DNA from: Bacteroidetes bacterium SB0662_bin_6
GTDB taxonomy: Bacteria; Bacteroidota; Rhodothermia; Rhodothermales; VXPQ01
Assembly: GCA_009839485.1 (NCBI GenBank)
Contig: VXPQ01000024.1
Location: 1 to 34,111, forward strand
Length of the DNA: 34,111 bases
Reading direction: 5' to 3'
Positions within the stretch are counted from its first letter, which is position 1. Every line of letters starts with the position of its first letter. A model generated the notes under the pieces. It had not been told where the DNA came from, made no database searches, and saw only the letters and a program-made list of their open reading frames with translations. The position numbers and the translations under genes were made by a program. Positions 6,023 to 15,143 of this stretch are shown here, in pieces.

Positions 6023-8962
6023 CTAACGCACCTCGAAAAGGCTGTCCGGGAGCATAAAGGTGGCCGGACCGAGTATGGAACCGTGCGCCTGATCGGCGAC
6101 GCGCGGCCGGATCTCCGTGATTCTCCGGTTGTTGCGCGTCGGATACACCCGGTTCGTGAGCAGAATGACAAACAGACCCGTGTCGGGATCGACCCAGAAT
6201 GATGTGCCGGTAAAACCGGTATGTCCGAAACTGTTGGGGCCGAAACCTGCACCAGCGGACGAATAGCCTTCCGGGCTCTTCGTATCCCATCCGAGCGCTC
6301 GCGTGCTGAGACCCGGCTCCTGTACGGTCGTGAACAGGCGGAGGGTTTCCGGCGAAATAAACGGCTTCCCGTCCACGCGCCCTTCGTCAAGCAGCATATG
6401 GGCGAATTTCACCAGGTCCTCGGCCGTGGAAAACAACCCGGCATGCCCCGAAACCCCTCCGAGAATCCAGGCGGTTTCATCATGCACTTCTCCCTGGACA
6501 AGCCGCCTTCGGAATGTGCGGTCCCGTTCGGTAGGCACTACGTCCGGATTGGGCGAGCCGGACGCCATGAATCCGGTATCGTGCATGCCAAGCGGCTCGA
6601 AAATATGCTCCTCGGCATATTCGTCGAAGGGTTGCCCGGTAATCCGCTCTATGACCAGCATGAGGGCGATCATGCTGAAATCGCTGTAGCGCATCTCCGT
6701 GCCCGGTTCATATTCCAGCGATTCCGCCAGCACGGAATCGAGGAGGGCCTCGCGCGCGACGGTACCCGTTTCGTAAAACCGCCGGTACGGAATAAGCCCG
6801 GAGGTGTGGGTAAGCAGGTGCCGGATCGTAACGTTTTCCTTGCCGGACTGCCGGAATCTGGGGAGATAATCCGCTACCGGCGTGTCGAGCTGTAGCTTGC
6901 CGGCGTCGTACAATTGCATCGCGGCGGTCGTCGTCGCGACCACCTTGGTGAGCGAAGCGAGGTCAAACGACGAGGTCGTGGCGACAGGCCGTTCCTCGTC
7001 GTAGGTGAAGTGACCGTATGCTTCCAGTTTGGCGACCACCCCGTTGCGCCCTATCGCAACAACAGCCCCCGGAAAAGCCGTGCTGTCGATGGCGTTCCGG
7101 ATCAGTGTGTCGAGGCGACTGATGACCATGCCGTTCAGGCCGACTTCTGCAGGATATCCTGTTCGGATGGACTGCTGGAACAAATCCATGCCGTCTCCGA
7201 ATGCATACAGGTCGGGTATACTGACGGGCAGACGGCCGGTAATATCGGCCTGCCCGGTAAGCGCATCGGCAGCAGCCGTCTGAGAAACCTCCGAAGCACT
7301 GTATGCAATCAGGTAGGAAGCGGGCTGCGCCATACCCCGTACGATGTATGGGTCGCCGAACGAAACGAGCGCTACCGGAGGCCCGTATTCCACAAGGCGC
7401 GCCAGAAAATCTTTTTGCGGGTCTTCGGGGGCGTTTTCCTCGTCCCCGGTTTCTGCAATCCGGGGGCGGGCGCGCAGAAACGCGGAGACCACGACAAACG
7501 GGTATGCATCGCTCTGCTCCAAAGCGGCCTCGTAGTCTTCCGGGGCGGACCTGCCGTCAAGACGCAATGTGTCTACCGTGATGCCGGGCCGGTGGCGAAG
7601 CAAATCGGCAAGAAAACGATTTCCCGTGGACGGGTTCGAACCGTCCGAAAGGATAACGCACAACGTGCGGGCCTCCTCGGAAAGAGGAAGTATGCCGCCC
7701 GTATTCCGCAGCAGCGTAAGCGACTTCCGGGCAATACCGAGGCTCAGTGCCCTATGCTCTTCCAGGTCTGTTTGCAAGGTGTCCTGATCCTGAGCAATGT
7801 TTCTGTCCGTATCCAGTCCCAACCAGGCTTTGGCGCGTAAAATCCGCATCACAGAGGCGTCTATGCGTTCTTCTGTGATCACGCCCTCTGCGACAGCTTG
7901 CATCACGGAATCGCGCGCTGCCCGGGGATCTTCCGAAAGCAGCAACATATCGGTACCTGCCAGCAGAGACCGAACGGCAATCTCCTCCGCCGTAAAATGC
8001 GCTGTGACGCCTGCCATATCCAGGGCGTCCGTAACGACGAGCCCATCGAAATCCAACTCGTCGCGCAGCAGGCCGGTAATAACCTGCGGCGAAAGACTGG
8101 CGGGGAGTGTCGAGTCCGGCTCGATCCGGGGAAGCGCAAGATGAGCGACCATGACGCTCATCACACTATCCTGCACCAGTTCCCGGAACGGAACGAGTTC
8201 CAGGGTATGCAGCCGGTCGGGACCAAAAAGCAGTACAGGCAACGCCAGGTGCGAATCGACGGAAGTGTCCCCATGACCGGGAAAGTGCTTTGCCGTGGCG
8301 AGCACGCCGGCGTCCTGAAGCCCGGATGCAAAGGCGGCCGCCATACTTGCGACCAGTTCCGGCTGCTCGCCGAATGACCGGGTGTTGATGACAGGATTGT
8401 CGGGGTTGTTGTTCACGTCGGCTACGGGAGCGAGGATGTGCCGGGCCCCGAGAGCCCGCGCCTCCCGGCCTGTGATGTACCCGGCCATGCGCGCCCATTC
8501 GACGTCTCGTGTGGCGCCCATCGCCATGGCCCGCGGAAAAACCGTCGCCTCGTCCACCCGCATCCCCGCGCCCCATTCCATGTCCTGGGCAATGAGCAGC
8601 GGGAGTTTCGCACGCCCTTGCAGGTCGTTTATAAGCGCGATCTGATCCGATGGATTTCCCTGAAAAAAGGTGACGCCGCCAAGTCCGAATCGCTCGACCA
8701 GATCCACGAGGTCCTGGTATGCGGCATCCTCCGGATCCATCATCCTGCCATAGGCGCGCACGGAAAACAGTTGAGAAACCTTTTCTTCCAGCGTCATGGA
8801 CTGAAGTTGCTCTTCAGCCCATGCTTCCGTATCGGGCCAGAGGTCGTCTGCATCGGGAGGCCCGGAAAAAATGCCTGACAGGATCAGCACATACGCAGCG
8901 ATCAGCGCACCGAGCGCCAGCACAATCCCAAGTAAAAAACGACGGTTGAACAAACGAGACAT
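6023..8962 (-). CDS. Membrane-anchored GH3 beta-N-acetylhexosaminidase-like protein fused to a class C beta-lactamase-type serine hydrolase
   Basis: A 979-residue two-enzyme protein. Residues about 9-30 form a signal anchor or uncleaved signal peptide, placing the rest outside the cytoplasm. Residues about 45-390 are a GH3 N-terminal domain of the NagZ type, with KHFPGHGDT (225-233), the catalytic dyad region D236-S-H238 and the probable nucleophile D312 in TDALDM. Residues about 405-600 resemble the GH3 C-terminal domain. Residues about 610-975 are a beta-lactamase/penicillin-binding-like hydrolase with SLTK (670-673), YSD (759-761) and HTG (914-916), so its active site is intact. The expected role is extracytoplasmic turnover of peptidoglycan-derived muropeptides or related amino-sugar polymers. 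The start is supported by GAGGG about eight bases upstream. Such fusions are known in Bacteroidota. Confidence 0.85.
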   Translation of the reverse strand: MSRLFNRRFLLGIVLALGALIAAYVLILSGIFSGPPDADDLWPDTEAWAEEQLQSMTLEEKVSQLFSVRAYGRMMDPEDAAYQDLVDLVERFGLGGVTFFQGNPSDQIALINDLQGRAKLPLLIAQDMEWGAGMRVDEATVFPRAMAMGATRDVEWARMAGYITGREARALGARHILAPVADVNNNPDNPVINTRSFGEQPELVASMAAAFASGLQDAGVLATAKHFPGHGDTSVDSHLALPVLLFGPDRLHTLELVPFRELVQDSVMSVMVAHLALPRIEPDSTLPASLSPQVITGLLRDELDFDGLVVTDALDMAGVTAHFTAEEIAVRSLLAGTDMLLLSEDPRAARDSVMQAVAEGVITEERIDASVMRILRAKAWLGLDTDRNIAQDQDTLQTDLEEHRALSLGIARKSLTLLRNTGGILPLSEEARTLCVILSDGSNPSTGNRFLADLLRHRPGITVDTLRLDGRSAPEDYEAALEQSDAYPFVVVSAFLRARPRIAETGDEENAPEDPQKDFLARLVEYGPPVALVSFGDPYIVRGMAQPASYLIAYSASEVSQTAAADALTGQADITGRLPVSIPDLYAFGDGMDLFQQSIRTGYPAEVGLNGMVISRLDTLIRNAIDSTAFPGAVVAIGRNGVVAKLEAYGHFTYDEERPVATTSSFDLASLTKVVATTTAAMQLYDAGKLQLDTPVADYLPRFRQSGKENVTIRHLLTHTSGLIPYRRFYETGTVAREALLDSVLAESLEYEPGTEMRYSDFSMIALMLVIERITGQPFDEYAEEHIFEPLGMHDTGFMASGSPNPDVVPTERDRTFRRRLVQGEVHDETAWILGGVSGHAGLFSTAEDLVKFAHMLLDEGRVDGKPFISPETLRLFTTVQEPGLSTRALGWDTKSPEGYSSAGAGFGPNSFGHTGFTGTSFWVDPDTGLFVILLTNRVYPTRNNRRITEIRPRVADQAHGSILGPATFMLPDSLFEVR

Positions 8963-9088
8963 TACAGAGCCCTCATGCAGATTCTGATCCGTATGCGAAA
9001 GTATACGAGGACGGCGGCCGTATCGTACCGCATGGTTCGGTCAGGACATTATTTCGAACGGGAGCGCATACGGCGGGTTGTCCGCATC

Positions 9089-9343
9089 CTACCGGTGCCG
9101 GGGCGGCTCGGGAAGATATTCCTCGTCGTTTTCACTGGTGACGTAACTCACCATTCTCTCGGTGAGCAGTCCGGCCAGCACGACCACGGTAATTTCAAAA
9201 AAGATGCCGAAGACGAGCCGGCGAAGTCCACGCCTCAGGGTTTTCGGCAACAACGAAAAAGCGCCCGCCACACCAAGAAAGCCCAAAAAGAAAGGCCATG
9301 GACTGTAACCGGTTTGCTGGGATTCGTTCGGGGGAGCAGGCAT
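9089..9343 (-). CDS. Small two-helix membrane protein of unknown function
   Basis: An 84-residue open frame with a short polar N-terminus (MPAPPNESQQTGY), a hydrophobic helix (about 16-33), a basic loop LPKTLRRGLRRLVF, a second helix (about 44-62) and an acidic-proline tail. This positive-inside hairpin topology and the compositional order are what a real small membrane protein would show. It fills the space between the DUF4249 gene upstream and the GH3 gene downstream in the same direction. I recognise no family. The surrounding 126 and 204 base gaps contain nothing else I can support. Confidence 0.5.
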   Translation of the reverse strand: MPAPPNESQQTGYSPWPFFLGFLGVAGAFSLLPKTLRRGLRRLVFGIFFEITVVVLAGLLTERMVSYVTSENDEEYLPEPPRHR

Positions 9344-9547
9344 CCGGACAACGGTGAGAGAATGAAGGAAAAGCCGAAAAACGACTTGTCTATAATAATT
9401 GCTCGTTCAGCGATACGTGTGCAAACTTAATGCGAAGACCCCGATTCTGCAAGATGACGCACCAGAGCAAACGGGCCCGTAATAGAGCAGGCTATATCCG
9501 AACCGCTCAAAAGTGATAGTGCAGGGCGAAGGCGGTAAACGAGTGCC

Positions 9548-10600
9548 TTACCTCTCTTCCCCGCTCCACACATTCCCCTCCCCATCGAAGCCGAACGTAT
9601 GGACCGCATAGCCGGCGAACACGCCCAGGCCCTGCTCGATATTCGAATGCAAGGGAGTAGGCGGGGTTTGGAGCAACGCCGTTTCAATGGCTATCCCATC
9701 AAGCGAACTCCCCTGCAAAAGCGCCGTATGGTGATATGTGAAATAATCGGCGCTCAGGACCGAAAACTCCAGTTCGTATCGGGATTCCACTGTGTCGAAA
9801 GACCGTGCGGTAAAGGTAATTTCGAATTCTTTTGTCTTGCCTTCGAACAGTTCGTCCGCGAAAAGAGCACCATAAAAATCGTATTCCCCGTCTAACTCCG
9901 GCTCGTCAAAAAAATAGGCGTAATCGTCGCCCCGGAACGAGGTATCGTTACTACCGAAGCTAATTTCCCGAAACTCGGCTGGATTACCAGGCTCGTCCTC
10001 GACAGGGCGGTATCCAGTGAAGCGTTCTTCTCCAATGGGAGACCACTGGAACAGTTCGATCTTGTAATAATTCGGCCCCGGAGGATCCGTTATGCGAAAA
10101 CGGGCCCTGTACCTTCCGGACGAATAAATCTCCTCGCGATTACCAAAGCTGTCTATGTATACTTCCACAAGTGTTTTCGATGTATCGAGACGCCCCAGTT
10201 CCACGATACTTGCCGTCGCAGCAGGAACGGAAGAAACCGCCTGCACGGCGGGCAGTCCCGGAGTTTCCGCCCGGAGCGTATACGCCACGCCGGGAACCGG
10301 ACGGCTGCCGGAAATTGATTGATAGATTCCGCCGCCGGCGTGCGCAAGCGTTTCCGAAAAACTCCCGGTTGCATCCGCCACGCTTACCGTCGCATGGGGG
10401 ACGAACAGTCCCCGGACATCCTCGAGCCCCGTAATGTCCGCACTCCGGTCCAAGCGGACCGCCCATACGCTGTCGGGAGAAAAAAAGCCATGCACCACGA
10501 GCTGCGGAGTATGTTCGGGAACCGCAACGTCCACCACCGTCTCGCAGGCGCTCAATGCGCCCGCCGCAAGAAAAACAACGAACAGCGATCGTACGGACAT
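9548..10600 (-). CDS. DUF4249 family outer-membrane-associated lipoprotein
   Basis: The 350-residue protein starts with a lipoprotein signal peptide ending in the lipobox LSAC, with C19 as the predicted lipidated residue. The mature part begins ETVVDVAVPEHTPQLVVHGFFSPDSVWAVRLDRSADI and is beta-rich, matching the DUF4249 family of Bacteroidota. DUF4249 genes habitually follow TonB-dependent receptor genes, and here the start lies two bases after the receptor stop codon, so the two are surely co-transcribed. The probable role is an accessory surface lipoprotein for the receptor; the ligand is unknown. Confidence 0.82.
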   Translation of the reverse strand: MSVRSLFVVFLAAGALSACETVVDVAVPEHTPQLVVHGFFSPDSVWAVRLDRSADITGLEDVRGLFVPHATVSVADATGSFSETLAHAGGGIYQSISGSRPVPGVAYTLRAETPGLPAVQAVSSVPAATASIVELGRLDTSKTLVEVYIDSFGNREEIYSSGRYRARFRITDPPGPNYYKIELFQWSPIGEERFTGYRPVEDEPGNPAEFREISFGSNDTSFRGDDYAYFFDEPELDGEYDFYGALFADELFEGKTKEFEITFTARSFDTVESRYELEFSVLSADYFTYHHTALLQGSSLDGIAIETALLQTPPTPLHSNIEQGLGVFAGYAVHTFGFDGEGNVWSGEER

Positions 10601-10602
10601 AT

Positions 10603-12987
10603 TCAGAAAGAGATGCGGTATGCGAAAGCAGGAAGCACCGGAAACAGACTCAACTGCCTGAAGGAAAATATCGGCACATCCAACTTGTTTGTGTGCTGTT
10701 TGGGATACACCACGAAGGGATTCCTCCGGTTGTAAGCATTATAGGCGCCGAATGTGAGGGTGCGTGTCCCCCATGAACGTTCCTTACGGAAATGCACGGC
10801 GAGATCGAGCCGGTGGTACGATCCAACGCGGGACGCATTGCGCGGTCCGTAATCGACCAATACCCGGTCTTCCCCCTGCCGATAGTCATAGTCGTCATCC
10901 AGCGTAACCACATGACGGCCCACGGGTAGCCACGCAGGATACCCGCTGCCGTATACCCAGGCCGCCGAGATTTCCTTGTTTGCGGTCAGGCGATACTGCG
11001 CCACGAGCGATACGTCGTGCCGCCGGTCGTACCGGTACGGGAAGATTTCCCCGTTATTCAGGTTTCTGAAGTCCCGTACGGCTTTCGCCCATGAATACCC
11101 GATCCATCCGTTCAGGCGACCCGTTTTCTTCTGCAGAAATACCTCAAGACCGTACGCAGCGCCGCGGCCCGTTTCGATCAGATCGGGCCAGTTCCTGAAC
11201 ACCGAATCGAAGGTTTGCGTCCCGGCCTTGTATTCAATGAGGTCGGTCATCCATTTGTAATAGCCTTCGAGGGACGCTTCGTAACGCCCCGCCTTCATGC
11301 TTCGCACGGCGCCGGCCGCCACCTGATGACTCTTTTGCGGAGGCATGCGATCCATCGCCGAAATCCAGAAATCCGTAAAGGGATTCCCTGTACTGGCCGT
11401 CAGGAAATGCACCGGCTGCTGCATCCGCACATACGACAACTTGACCGAGTTCTGCCTCCCAAGGCGACGACTCATGCTCAGGCGCGGCTCGATCGAAGGA
11501 TACCCCTTGTCATCCACGAAATAATGTGCAAGACGAAGCCCTGCATTCACTCTGAGACCGGAAAACAACGTCATGTCGTCTTCGGCATATAGCGCCACTT
11601 CTCCGGAACGCACCACTCCGATGGGCGAGGTAACGGTGGTATCCGTGTCTGTCTCTCCCGAATACACCGACCAGAACCAGAGCCTGCCCGGACTGAAACG
11701 GTGCGAAATCCCTTCCACGCCGAAACGCAGGTAATGATTGGGCGAAGGGCGGTGCTCCACATCTATTTTCGCCGTAAAATCAAGGATGTCGGATACGTAA
11801 GCAACCCTTGATTCATCTTTATACGACTCTGGCACGAACGTGTCCTCTTCGTGTACGCCGATGGCGAAACTGTAATTCGTCACGCCTATCAGCACGTTGG
11901 AAAATGTGCGGCTGCCAAGCAACCGGTTCCACCTGACCGCACCGAGACGGTTACGCCAGCCGAGGTCTCCCTTGGCTTTCCCGTCATCCCATTCGTCCTT
12001 TATATAGAACAGATCGCGTCCCGAATACCCGCTCAGGTAAATGCGGTCCTTTCTCGATGCGATATAGTTCGCCTTGAAATTGAGATCGTAAAAGAAGTAG
12101 CCCCCTGATGTTCTTCTTCCGGACAGAAAAGGACGCGCCAGGAGATCCGCGAGCGTACGCCGGCCGGTAAAGAGAAAAGAAGCCTTGTCCTTTACGATCG
12201 GCCCTTCCAGCGTCACGCGCGACGCGATAATCCCGGTCCCCACATCTCCACTGTACTTTTTCAGATTGCCCTCCTTCATGGTGAGGTTCACAACGGACGA
12301 AAGGCGGCCTCCGTACCTTGCCGGGAAGCCCCCCTTGATCAACTCGACGTGCTTCATCGCATCCGCATTGAAAACGCTCAGAAAACCGAACAGGTGGGTG
12401 GGGTTGTACAGCGGAAGGCCATCCAGCAGAATGAGATTCTGGTCGGGGCCTCCACCCCGCACGTAAAATCCACTCCGGCCCTCGGACCCCGACTGCACCC
12501 CCGGCAACAGTTGCAGTGTCTTCTGTATATCCACCTCGCCGAGCAGAGCCGGCAGCGACTGTATCCGCTCCACCGCCACGTCGTGGCGTCCCATCTGCGG
12601 CTCGTCGATGGGGGAATCCGCTTGCGCAACCACTTCGATTTCCTCCAGATCTATGGCATAGGGTGCAAGCGCAACGTCGAGCGTCGTATCCGCCGGAAGC
12701 GACAGCGCGTACGTAGTGGTCTCGTAGCCGAGGTAGGAGAACGCGAGCACCAAAGAATCGAGCCGGACTGTCAGGCTGTAGAAACCGTATTGATTGGTGA
12801 CCGAGCCAATACCCAGTTCCGGAACACTCACCGTGGCGCCCGGAAGCCGCTCCCCGCTCGAAGCGTCCTCTACATACCCATTGACGGTGCGGGGTACGGG
12901 CTGCGCCTGTCCGGTATCCTGCGCATGCGCCGAAGAAGCTAAAAGAGCCCCTGCCCCAAAAAGGCATACGGCGAGAAGGAAACCCAT
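10603..12987 (-). CDS. TonB-dependent receptor with carboxypeptidase-like N-terminal domain
   Basis: A 794-residue outer-membrane transporter. After a signal peptide ending AHAQ comes a carboxypeptidase-regulatory-like beta domain (NGYVEDASSGERLPGATVSV to about residue 115), then the plug (GEVDIQKTLQLLPGVQSGSEGRSGFYVRGGGPDQNLILLDG in pieces) and a long beta-barrel ending in an aromatic C-terminus (YRISF), as expected for outer-membrane insertion. I chose the ATG at 12987 over an upstream GTG at 13038 because GGAGG sits six bases before it and the signal peptide then starts directly. It is paired with a DUF4249 lipoprotein downstream and a tonB gene upstream. Substrate is not evident; a B12 riboswitch or SusD partner is absent. 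Confidence 0.9.
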   Translation of the reverse strand: MGFLLAVCLFGAGALLASSAHAQDTGQAQPVPRTVNGYVEDASSGERLPGATVSVPELGIGSVTNQYGFYSLTVRLDSLVLAFSYLGYETTTYALSLPADTTLDVALAPYAIDLEEIEVVAQADSPIDEPQMGRHDVAVERIQSLPALLGEVDIQKTLQLLPGVQSGSEGRSGFYVRGGGPDQNLILLDGLPLYNPTHLFGFLSVFNADAMKHVELIKGGFPARYGGRLSSVVNLTMKEGNLKKYSGDVGTGIIASRVTLEGPIVKDKASFLFTGRRTLADLLARPFLSGRRTSGGYFFYDLNFKANYIASRKDRIYLSGYSGRDLFYIKDEWDDGKAKGDLGWRNRLGAVRWNRLLGSRTFSNVLIGVTNYSFAIGVHEEDTFVPESYKDESRVAYVSDILDFTAKIDVEHRPSPNHYLRFGVEGISHRFSPGRLWFWSVYSGETDTDTTVTSPIGVVRSGEVALYAEDDMTLFSGLRVNAGLRLAHYFVDDKGYPSIEPRLSMSRRLGRQNSVKLSYVRMQQPVHFLTASTGNPFTDFWISAMDRMPPQKSHQVAAGAVRSMKAGRYEASLEGYYKWMTDLIEYKAGTQTFDSVFRNWPDLIETGRGAAYGLEVFLQKKTGRLNGWIGYSWAKAVRDFRNLNNGEIFPYRYDRRHDVSLVAQYRLTANKEISAAWVYGSGYPAWLPVGRHVVTLDDDYDYRQGEDRVLVDYGPRNASRVGSYHRLDLAVHFRKERSWGTRTLTFGAYNAYNRRNPFVVYPKQHTNKLDVPIFSFRQLSLFPVLPAFAYRISF

Positions 12988-12993
12988 GCTGGA

Positions 12994-12998
12994 CCTCC
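12994..12998 (-). promoter_or_regulatory. Ribosome binding site deciding the receptor start
   Basis: On the minus strand GGAGG stands six bases before the ATG at 12987. It favours this start over the in-frame GTG at 13038. Confidence 0.7.
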
Positions 12999-13120
12999 GC
13001 CCGGCCCACGAACCTGTTCTAAAAGAGAAAAGCAACACCCCTTCCTGTGCGAGAAACGATTAGTCAAGCTCGATTAAAACAGTAGCAATTTCTATGCCGA
13101 GCGCAGGGATGTATACGAAA

Positions 13121-13150
13121 TAAAAAGAGAGGTATACCGTGCTGTACGGT
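13121..13150 (-). terminator. Weak candidate terminator after tonB
   Basis: Read on the minus strand, ACCGT and ACGGT form a five-base-pair stem around ACAGC, followed after a few bases by a CTCTTTTTATTT tract. The stem is short, so partial read-through into the receptor gene is possible. The remainder of the 196-base gap before the receptor start shows no other signal. Confidence 0.3.
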
Positions 13151-13183
13151 GAACAATAAGGCCGGTTCCTGTAATTTTTTCCG

Positions 13184-13909
13184 TTATTCCAGGCGAAACC
13201 GGAACGTGACGATACCCGTCTGCGGTTCCTGCGGTGCGTTGGGCGGCAGCGGATTGAAGCGCCAGCGCTGCAAAATATCCATCGTGGCTTTCTCCAGATC
13301 AGCATCGCCCTTCAGCAGCAGAAAGCGCCGCACGATCCGGCCTTGGGGATCGACGGTAATGCGCACCCGGATCGTCGCATTCACCTGGGTCCGATACTCG
13401 GGAACCGGGGCATACATGGGATCACGGTTCAGCCCTTCTATTTCGAAGGGAGCGGTAGTCAATTCATCCAGCCCCTCTCCCGTTTCAGCGGGGCGCGTTT
13501 CATCGGCTTCGCTGGGTACTGTGCTGCCAAGCGGGCGAATGGGCGGCGGTTCGGGCTCCGGATCGGGTTCTTCCGTCGCTTCTTCGCTATTCTGCCGTTC
13601 GGGGGAAATCTCCTCGACCTCCGGCGTTGTCACCTGATCTTCCTCGACCACAGGTTGCAACTGGTCCGGCAGATCCACCTGTCTGGCTTCTTCCGGCGCC
13701 GGCGAAGGTTCTCTCGGGGTTTCCTGCGGTGCTTCCGGGGCCACGGTCTCCTCCGAAGTGCGGCTCTCCGCATACGGACCGAATTCCACCTCTATAAATC
13801 CCATTTGCCGGGAATCAGCCTGCGTTACCGTAAGAAAAGCAAAGCCGAGGAGCACGCCGGCATGCAACGCAATGCTGGCTCCCAAACCGATCCAGTCGTT
13901 CTTTTTCAT
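13184..13909 (-). CDS. tonB: Energy transducer TonB
   Basis: A 241-residue protein with classic TonB layout: a single N-terminal membrane helix (about 6-28, WIGLGASIALHAGVLLGF), a Pro/Glu-rich periplasmic spacer (about 45-135) and a C-terminal TonB domain (about 160-241) with VRITVDPQGRIVRRF and ILQRWRFNPLP. It couples the inner-membrane proton gradient, through ExbB/ExbD, to outer-membrane receptors. The ATG at 13909 is preferred; a TTG at 13927 would add six residues. No exbB/exbD lie nearby. Location just upstream of a TonB-dependent receptor suggests a dedicated pair, but TonB proteins can serve several receptors. Confidence 0.85.
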   Translation of the reverse strand: MKKNDWIGLGASIALHAGVLLGFAFLTVTQADSRQMGFIEVEFGPYAESRTSEETVAPEAPQETPREPSPAPEEARQVDLPDQLQPVVEEDQVTTPEVEEISPERQNSEEATEEPDPEPEPPPIRPLGSTVPSEADETRPAETGEGLDELTTAPFEIEGLNRDPMYAPVPEYRTQVNATIRVRITVDPQGRIVRRFLLLKGDADLEKATMDILQRWRFNPLPPNAPQEPQTGIVTFRFRLE

Positions 13910-14084
13910 GGGATTCGCTGTGTGCAAGCGCCGCTAAAAGCGACACCGAAACGTTTGCAAAGAAGCATACCTGAAACGAAAAAACGACATGATATGGAAC
14001 ACGACAGCAGGGTCCGGGATCCCTGGAGGCTCCTGATTGGCCCCGTCCATTTTCTGTGCAAAACAGTCGCGTACAAACACGAAT

Positions 14085-14099
14085 TTAATCAGAGTATCC
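14085..14099 (-). repeat. Dispersed repeat B, copy 1 (upstream of eboA)
   Basis: On the minus strand this is GGATACTCTGATTAA. The same core recurs on the plus strand at 17451-17470, 21456-21476 and 28346-28366. It abuts the putative eboA promoter. Confidence 0.5.
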
Positions 14100-14100
14100 T

Positions 14101-14108
14101 TAACTTTG
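14101..14108 (+). promoter_or_regulatory. Candidate Bacteroidota-type -7 element for the ebo operon
   Basis: TAACTTTG matches the TAnnTTTG element used by the primary sigma factor in Bacteroidota. It lies 21 bases before an ATG at 14129 and 54 before the ATG at 14162. No good TTTG element is seen at the expected distance upstream, and repeat B occupies part of that space. Confidence 0.35.
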
Positions 14109-14161
14109 TGGATCCCCATGATATAACCATGTGCCCTAATCCGCCCGGCCCAAAAAAAACC

Positions 14162-15070
14162 ATGAACACCCCCCGGCATCAGGCCGATCTGCCCCGTGTG
14201 CGCGAGCAGCTCCTGACATGGATTGCCCGGCAAGCCAGTGAGGAAGCCATGCAATGGCTAAGCACGCGTCATGCGGAAATTTCAGGGGGCGCTCCCGCTT
14301 CCAAGTGTTTTCTGGCGTTCAGCGGCACACCCCGCCGGATACCCAAGGAAACTCTTGTGCTCGACAAAGCGGACCTTGCGCAGGCCGACGCCCTGCGCCC
14401 GGGCTGGAATCCGGCCGCCTGGAGTGTCGACGAAGCCGCTCGCGCCCTCCTGATCCTGTCTTTTCCCGCAAGCGACGAAAACGCCTATGTCGGTATGGTC
14501 GAGCAGATATTCTCGACCGCTGATGTGCGCGAGTCGGCGGCGCTGTACCGGATGTTGCCGCTCTACCCCTTCCCGGAACGCTTCCGCGCACGCGCTGCGG
14601 AGGGTATTCGCAGCAATATGACCTCCGTACTCCAGGCCGTCGCCCATCATAACCCCTATCCCTCGGAGTATTTCGACGAGGGCGCATGGAACCAGATGGT
14701 GCTCAAGGCCCTCTTTACCGACAGTATCCTGTACAAGGTGATCGGGCTGGACGTGCGCATAAACCCGGCCCTCGCCCGTATGCTCGTGGATTACGCCCAC
14801 GAGCGATGGGCCGCCGGACGCACCGTCTCCCCCGAACTGTGGCGCCCTGTAGGCCCCTTTGCAACCCAGGGGTACCTGCACGACCTCGAGCGGGTTATGG
14901 CAAGCGACAACGAGGCGGAACGAGAAGCCGCCGCGCTGGCGCTCGCGGATGCGAACGCTCCTGCCGCCACCGAGCTTCTTGCCGGATTTCCCGTCCTGAA
15001 ACAACGCATCAAGGACGGCGAACTGAACTGGGAATCGTTCAGCCGGAACCGTATCCGGATCTCTGCATAG
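14162..15070 (+). CDS. eboA: EboA domain-containing protein
   Basis: This 302-residue helical protein is the first gene of the ebo (eustigmatophyte bacterial operon) cluster. Recognisable EboA blocks include LYPFPERFRARAAEGIRSNM, NPYPSEYFDEGAWNQMVLKALF and MLVDYAHERWAAGRTVSPELWRPVGPF. EboA has no assigned enzymatic activity; in cyanobacteria the cluster is needed to export scytonemin precursors to the periplasm, so the group is thought to act in metabolite traffic. An ATG at 14129 is in frame and would add 11 residues. eboB follows 73 bases downstream. No signal peptide or membrane helix is seen, so it should be cytoplasmic or peripheral. Confidence 0.88.
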   Translation: MNTPRHQADLPRVREQLLTWIARQASEEAMQWLSTRHAEISGGAPASKCFLAFSGTPRRIPKETLVLDKADLAQADALRPGWNPAAWSVDEAARALLILSFPASDENAYVGMVEQIFSTADVRESAALYRMLPLYPFPERFRARAAEGIRSNMTSVLQAVAHHNPYPSEYFDEGAWNQMVLKALFTDSILYKVIGLDVRINPALARMLVDYAHERWAAGRTVSPELWRPVGPFATQGYLHDLERVMASDNEAEREAAALALADANAPAATELLAGFPVLKQRIKDGELNWESFSRNRIRISA

Positions 15071-15143
15071 GCTTCACACCCGCAACGGACACTCCCCGGG
15101 CCCGTTTCGCTTTTACCGACTTCGTTTACACGTCCATTCCGTT

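Noticed and set aside
13039..13183. Possible B12 riboswitch ahead of the TonB-dependent receptor
   Set aside because: The gap is short, AT-rich and lacks the conserved B12-box sequence.
13343..15070. Extended 575-codon reading of eboA
   Set aside because: The first part is antisense to tonB and unconserved; EboA similarity begins after 14162.
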